Assembly (NCBI RefSeq): GCF_025145285.1
Contig: NZ_CP102251.1
Coordinates: forward strand, 620,001-684,000
Length of the DNA stretch: 64,000 nucleotides
From: Alistipes onderdonkii
GTDB taxonomy: Bacteria > Bacteroidota > Bacteroidia > Bacteroidales > Rikenellaceae
Direction: 5' to 3'
In this document: positions 58,873 through 64,000 of the stretch, in pieces
Position numbering within the stretch: position 1 is the first letter of the stretch
How the letters are laid out: every line of letters begins with the position of its first letter
Notes under the pieces: model-generated
What the model saw: the letters and a program-made list of their open reading frames with translations, nothing else
Told to the model about the DNA's origin: nothing
The model's database searches: none
Program-made: the position numbers and the translations under genes

Positions 58873-59405
58873 CCGTCTGTAATTACATAATCCATAAATA
58901 CGTCGTGCGGCTCGACGGGCAGTTCCCCGACCAGCTGGTGGGCATAGCAAACCCCGACTTTCACGCCCCGGAACCCGGGCTGCGAGAGGTATTTGTCGTA
59001 ATACCCGCGGCCGCGGCCCATGCGGGCGCCGGCTTGCGTAAAGGCCGTCCCCGGGACGACGATCAAATCTATTTCGGACGGTTCGCACGGCTCAGCGTCC
59101 ACGTCCGGTTCGGCGATCCCGAATGCCCCCGCACGGAGTGCCCCGGGTGCGTAATCGAAGAACCGCATCGCGTCGCCCCCGACCCGGGGGACGACGATCC
59201 GCTTGGCCGAACCCCACCGGACGAGCGCCTCCTCCGTCGCGGGTTCGTCGGGCAGGGCGCAGAAAAACGCCACGCACCGCGCCGTCCCGAAAGGCCCCGA
59301 TTCCGCCACCCGGCGGAAGATCCGCCCGGAAGCCGCCGCACGTTCTTCGGGGGAGAGGGACAGGTTCTGTTTTTTCATCGCTGCACGCAGCTCTTTTTTA
59401 GTCAT
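58869..59405 (-). CDS. 5-formyltetrahydrofolate cyclo-ligase
   Basis: 178 residues from ATG 59405 (MTKKELRAAMKKQNLSLSPE). Converts 5-formyl-THF to 5,10-methenyl-THF using ATP. Motifs: VAFFCALPDEPATEEALV, DLIVVPGTAFTQAGARMGRG with RGYYDKYL (the phosphate/ATP loop), GVCYAHQLV. First gene of a coupled operon with the DUF169 and patatin genes, divergent from the fumarate reductase operon. Confidence 0.94.
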   Translation of the reverse strand: MTKKELRAAMKKQNLSLSPEERAAASGRIFRRVAESGPFGTARCVAFFCALPDEPATEEALVRWGSAKRIVVPRVGGDAMRFFDYAPGALRAGAFGIAEPDVDAEPCEPSEIDLIVVPGTAFTQAGARMGRGRGYYDKYLSQPGFRGVKVGVCYAHQLVGELPVEPHDVFMDYVITDG

Positions 59406-59445
59406 AAAACCCTCCTTTTCGGCATAAAATTCCCGCCCGTTTGCA

Positions 59446-59475
59446 TTGTTATTCCGCAAACAATAGCTATCTTTG
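59446..59475 (+). promoter_or_regulatory. Promoter of the fumarate reductase operon
   Basis: TTG at 59446-59448 and TATCTTTG at 59468-59475, spacer 19, followed by an AT-rich leader of about 40 nt. Confidence 0.65.
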
Positions 59476-59522
59476 CGTCCGGAACACAAATTCTTAACAA
59501 ATATAAACAAATTTAAATCATT

Positions 59523-60227
59523 ATGAGCTGTTTTTTATCTAATTCCTCGCTCGGCAAGAAGTTGGTGATGAGCGTGACGGGGTGCTTCCTCGTGCTCTTT
59601 CTCCTCTTCCACATGTCCATGAACATCGTGGCGATCATCTCGCCCGAGGCTTACAACATGATCTGCGCGCTGCTGGGTGCCAACTGGTATGCATTGGCAG
59701 GCACCCTCGTACTGGCGGCAGGCGTGGTCATCCACTTCATCTACGCCGTCATCCTGACGCTCGAAAACCGCAAGGCCCGCGGCTCGCAGCGTTACGCCGT
59801 AACGGTCGTGGAGCCGGGTGTGAAATGGGCTTCGAAAAACATGCTCGTGCTGGGCTTCATCATCCTGGGCGGCCTGGCCCTCCACCTGTTCAACTTCTGG
59901 GCTAAAATGCAGCTCGTCGAAATCATGGGCGGCCACGAGAACTCGCTGGGCTTCGGCGCTGCCGACGGCGCTTCGCTGATCGCCTACACCTTCTCGCAGT
60001 GGTATTACGTGGTGATCTACCTCGTGTGGTTCTTCGCCCTCTGGTTCCACCTCACGCACGGCGTATGGTCGATGTTCCAGACCGTGGGCTGGGCCAACGA
60101 CACGTGGTATCCCCGCCTGAAATGCATCGCCAATATCGTAGCGACGATCATCTTCCTCGGCTTTGCCGCCGTCGTGGTGGTTTACTTCATCAAGAGCATC
60201 TGCCCCTGCTGCGCAGGCGCCTGCTAA
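59523..60227 (+). CDS. frdC: Fumarate reductase/succinate dehydrogenase cytochrome b subunit
   Basis: 234 residues, five transmembrane helices, di-heme cytochrome b type (B-type complex of Bacteroidetes and Wolinella). SNSSLGKKLVMSVTGCFLVL opens the protein. Likely heme-ligand His residues sit in the helices LLFHMSMNIV, GVVIHFIYAV, LALHLFNFW and LWFHLTHGVWSM. It passes electrons from menaquinol to the iron-sulfur subunit. First gene of frdCAB. Confidence 0.94.
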   Translation: MSCFLSNSSLGKKLVMSVTGCFLVLFLLFHMSMNIVAIISPEAYNMICALLGANWYALAGTLVLAAGVVIHFIYAVILTLENRKARGSQRYAVTVVEPGVKWASKNMLVLGFIILGGLALHLFNFWAKMQLVEIMGGHENSLGFGAADGASLIAYTFSQWYYVVIYLVWFFALWFHLTHGVWSMFQTVGWANDTWYPRLKCIANIVATIIFLGFAAVVVVYFIKSICPCCAGAC

Positions 60228-60260
60228 CCGATTATCCAGAACAATAAACACACAACAGAT

Positions 60261-62207
<1,947 letters not shown>

Positions 62208-62246
62208 CCGTTTGACGTTGTAACACTTTAATAACAAATTGAAATT

Positions 62247-62990
62247 ATGAATTTTACATTAAAGATATGGCGTCAAAAGGACGCTAAAGCAAAGGGTGGT
62301 TTCGAAACTTACAAAGTCGAAAACATCTCGGCCGACACCTCGTTCCTCGAGATGCTCGACATCCTGAATAACAACCTGATCCACGAGGGCAAGGAGCCCG
62401 TGGCATTCGACCACGACTGCCGCGAAGGTATCTGCGGCATGTGCTCGCTGCACATCGACGGCCATGCCCACGGCCCGAGCCAGGCGGTCACGACCTGCCA
62501 GATCTACATGCGCAAGTTCAAGGACGGTGCGACCATCACCATCGAGCCCTGGCGCTCGGCGGCGTTCCCCGTCATCAAAGACCTCGTGGTGAACCGTTCG
62601 TCGTACGACCAGATTCTGCAGGCGGGAGGTTTCATTTCGGTACGCACCAACTCGGTGCCCGACGGCAACGCCATTCCGATTCCGAAGCCCGATGCCGACG
62701 AGTCGATGGATGCCGCAGCATGCGTAGGCTGCGGAGCCTGTGCCGCGACCTGCAAGAACGGTTCGGCCATGCTCTTCGTCGCTGCCCGCGTATCGTCGCT
62801 CGCCAAGCTGCCGCAGGGCCGCGTGGAGGGTGCACGCCGCGCCAAGGCGATGGTCGCCAAGATGGACGAACTGGGCTTCGGCAACTGTACCAACACGGGT
62901 GCCTGCCAGGCCGAGTGCCCCAAGTCGATCTCCATCGCGCACATCGCACGTCTGAACCGCGAATTCCTCTCGGCAAAATTCGAGGACTAA
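62247..62990 (+). CDS. frdB: Fumarate reductase/succinate dehydrogenase iron-sulfur subunit
   Basis: 247 residues. [2Fe-2S] site CREGICGMCSLHIDG, then two ferredoxin-like cysteine groups: CVGCGACAATC and CTNTGACQAECPK, for the [4Fe-4S] and [3Fe-4S] clusters. It links the cytochrome b subunit to the flavoprotein. Last gene of the operon. Confidence 0.96.
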   Translation: MNFTLKIWRQKDAKAKGGFETYKVENISADTSFLEMLDILNNNLIHEGKEPVAFDHDCREGICGMCSLHIDGHAHGPSQAVTTCQIYMRKFKDGATITIEPWRSAAFPVIKDLVVNRSSYDQILQAGGFISVRTNSVPDGNAIPIPKPDADESMDAAACVGCGACAATCKNGSAMLFVAARVSSLAKLPQGRVEGARRAKAMVAKMDELGFGNCTNTGACQAECPKSISIAHIARLNREFLSAKFED

Positions 62991-63040
62991 GCGATCATAT
63001 GCACCCGGCTTTCCCCGCTATGCGGAAATGCCGGGCAGAC

Positions 63041-63075
63041 AAAGGGGAGGGACTGCATTGTCCCTCCCCTTTTTA
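63041..63075 (+). terminator. Terminator of the fumarate reductase operon
   Basis: AAAGGGGAGGGAC pairs with GTCCCTCCCCTTT, followed by a T run. It lies about 50 bases after the frdB stop. Confidence 0.85.
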
Positions 63076-63217
63076 TTGTATCGTTATGCAAACTCCGCTT
63101 CCGGTTCTCAATATGCGCCCCGGCCATCCCCGGCCGTCGTCTCGCTCCAATGCAGGGCGCGGGGAAACAGGCGGTATCATTTTTGCGGCGACGGATGAAA
63201 AACAAAACCGCAATGCC

Positions 63218-63439
63218 ATGGAAAGAATTGTAGAATTTCCGACCGACCGCACCGTCATCTCCACCGAAAACAACGGGTTCGCAGGCGACGAACGCGACGA
63301 AACCCTGATCGACGAAAACCTCGTGGAAACCGAGATCCCGCTGGCGGACAGGATCCCGGGTGCCGTCCGGGAGACCGAAGAGGGCGACAGACCGATCTAT
63401 GACGAAGAAGGGTACCGGAACGATCCGGGCGGGGAATAA
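63218..63439 (+). CDS. Small acidic hypothetical protein
   Basis: 73 residues from ATG 63218 (MERIVEFPTDRTVISTENNG), strongly acidic, ending DRPIYDEEGYRNDPGGE. No signal, membrane segment or known motif. It probably is a real gene: it uses the genome's usual codons and stands between two terminated units, but there is no family evidence. Confidence 0.5.
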   Translation: MERIVEFPTDRTVISTENNGFAGDERDETLIDENLVETEIPLADRIPGAVRETEEGDRPIYDEEGYRNDPGGE

Positions 63440-63464
63440 AGCGGAGCCTGAGAACCGGCAGCCC

Positions 63465-63950
63465 TTATTGCGGGCGGATCGACGAAAGCCGCGCTATCTG
63501 CTTGAGGTCGAACACGCCATAGATGTTCACCACGACGGTTTCCTTCGCACCATAGGTAATCATCACCAGCTCGGACTTGACCGCCAAGGCAGTTTCCCGG
63601 ATATAGAACTTCGTGGTCTGCCCGTCCTCCGTAGTGGAGGCTGCTTCCCGGAATTTCCGCTCGGAAGCGACTGCGGCTTCGGCATCGCGCACCAGCTGTT
63701 CGCCGTCCCCGCCCGCGAGGGCGACGATACGGATATACTGGATGTCCTCCAGCAATACGGCAAGCCCCTTATCCCCGTGCTCTGCGGCCTGGCGGCTCAT
63801 CGTCTGCATCATCTTCGCCCCCAGCGACACGCTGCTAAACCCTTCGGCAGTCTCATAGCGTTTGAAAAAATCGTTCATAAAGCTGCTTTGTGCCGACACG
63901 AGGTTCGGCAGGAACAGACTGAGGGTCATTATCAGCAATATTCGTTTCAT
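63465..63950 (-). CDS. DUF4252 exported protein
   Basis: 161 residues. Signal peptide (MKRILLIMTLSLFLPNLVSA), then SFMNDFFKRYETAEGFSSVS, the typical DUF4252 opening, and a C-terminal TKFYIRETALAVKSELVMIT block. Family members are periplasmic or lipoproteins with unknown role, often next to an ECF sigma factor in Bacteroidales, which would lie beyond the window. Confidence 0.88.
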   Translation of the reverse strand: MKRILLIMTLSLFLPNLVSAQSSFMNDFFKRYETAEGFSSVSLGAKMMQTMSRQAAEHGDKGLAVLLEDIQYIRIVALAGGDGEQLVRDAEAAVASERKFREAASTTEDGQTTKFYIRETALAVKSELVMITYGAKETVVVNIYGVFDLKQIARLSSIRPQ

Positions 63951-64000
63951 GACTATTCGGTTTTCTGGTTACACTCTTATAATAAACATACGATTCCAAA

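Overview
The window looks like a chromosomal segment of a high-GC gut Bacteroidales, most probably Alistipes or another Rikenellaceae. The supports are the TAnnTTTG promoter boxes, SusB-type GH97, Bacteroides-type mobilization and integrase genes, TonB-dependent receptors, many Cys-anchored surface lipoproteins with acidic residues after the cysteine, a frdCAB-type operon, and families typical of this order (DUF6377, DUF4988, DUF4465, DUF5723, DUF4252). The genus is an inference from composition and gene content. Family names come from recognising sequences, not from a database search.

Layout. 1-1187: 3' part of a GH97 glycosidase. 1280-5893: a shrunken mobilizable element with relaxase, MobC, a DUF3408 protein and its duplicated 5' fragment, a frameshifted ParA remnant and a tyrosine recombinase, but no transfer apparatus. 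6232-8000: small acetyltransferase and a SASA esterase. 8196-11182: 2TM protein, DUF2141 protein and outer-membrane receptor. 11225-13390: three related membrane proteins plus a winged-helix regulator. 13509-17635 (minus): acetyltransferase, AsmA-like protein, LysO-like exporter. 17938-25025: surface lipoprotein, AlkD-like protein, polyprenol-phosphate mannosyltransferase, GtrA and GT39 proteins, DUF6377 regulator.

25247-30817 is a compact Tat operon. tatA and tatC bracket a Gfo/Idh/MocA oxidoreductase with a twin-arginine signal, a DUF1080 lipoprotein (3-keto-glycoside lyase/hydrolase family) and an exported sugar isomerase-like protein; a signal-less second oxidoreductase leads. This suggests periplasmic oxidation and cleavage of glycosides with dedicated export machinery.

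30916-40194 holds two AraC regulators and a redox/detoxification run: Fe-alcohol dehydrogenase, alpha/beta hydrolase, cyclophilin-like lipoprotein, SDR, DUF3737, MalY/PatB-type lyase and MATE transporter. Two 28-bp direct repeats lie 73 bp apart in front of it. 40299-43059: TspO, an exported arginase-like protein, an HxlR regulator with a perfect 20-bp palindrome, and an NAD(P)H oxidoreductase.

52292 down to 43378 (minus) is a cobalamin-riboswitch-controlled surface operon: DUF4988-propeller lipoprotein, DUF4988-DUF4465 lipoprotein, PKD-repeat lipoprotein, BtuB-like receptor and BtuG-like propeller. It reads as a vitamin B12 capture system with an unusual domain shuffle. The rest is tRNA-Leu(CAA), uvrC, an outer-membrane lipoprotein/DUF5723 pair, a candidate structured RNA, a coupled folate/DUF169/patatin operon, the fumarate reductase operon and two small genes.
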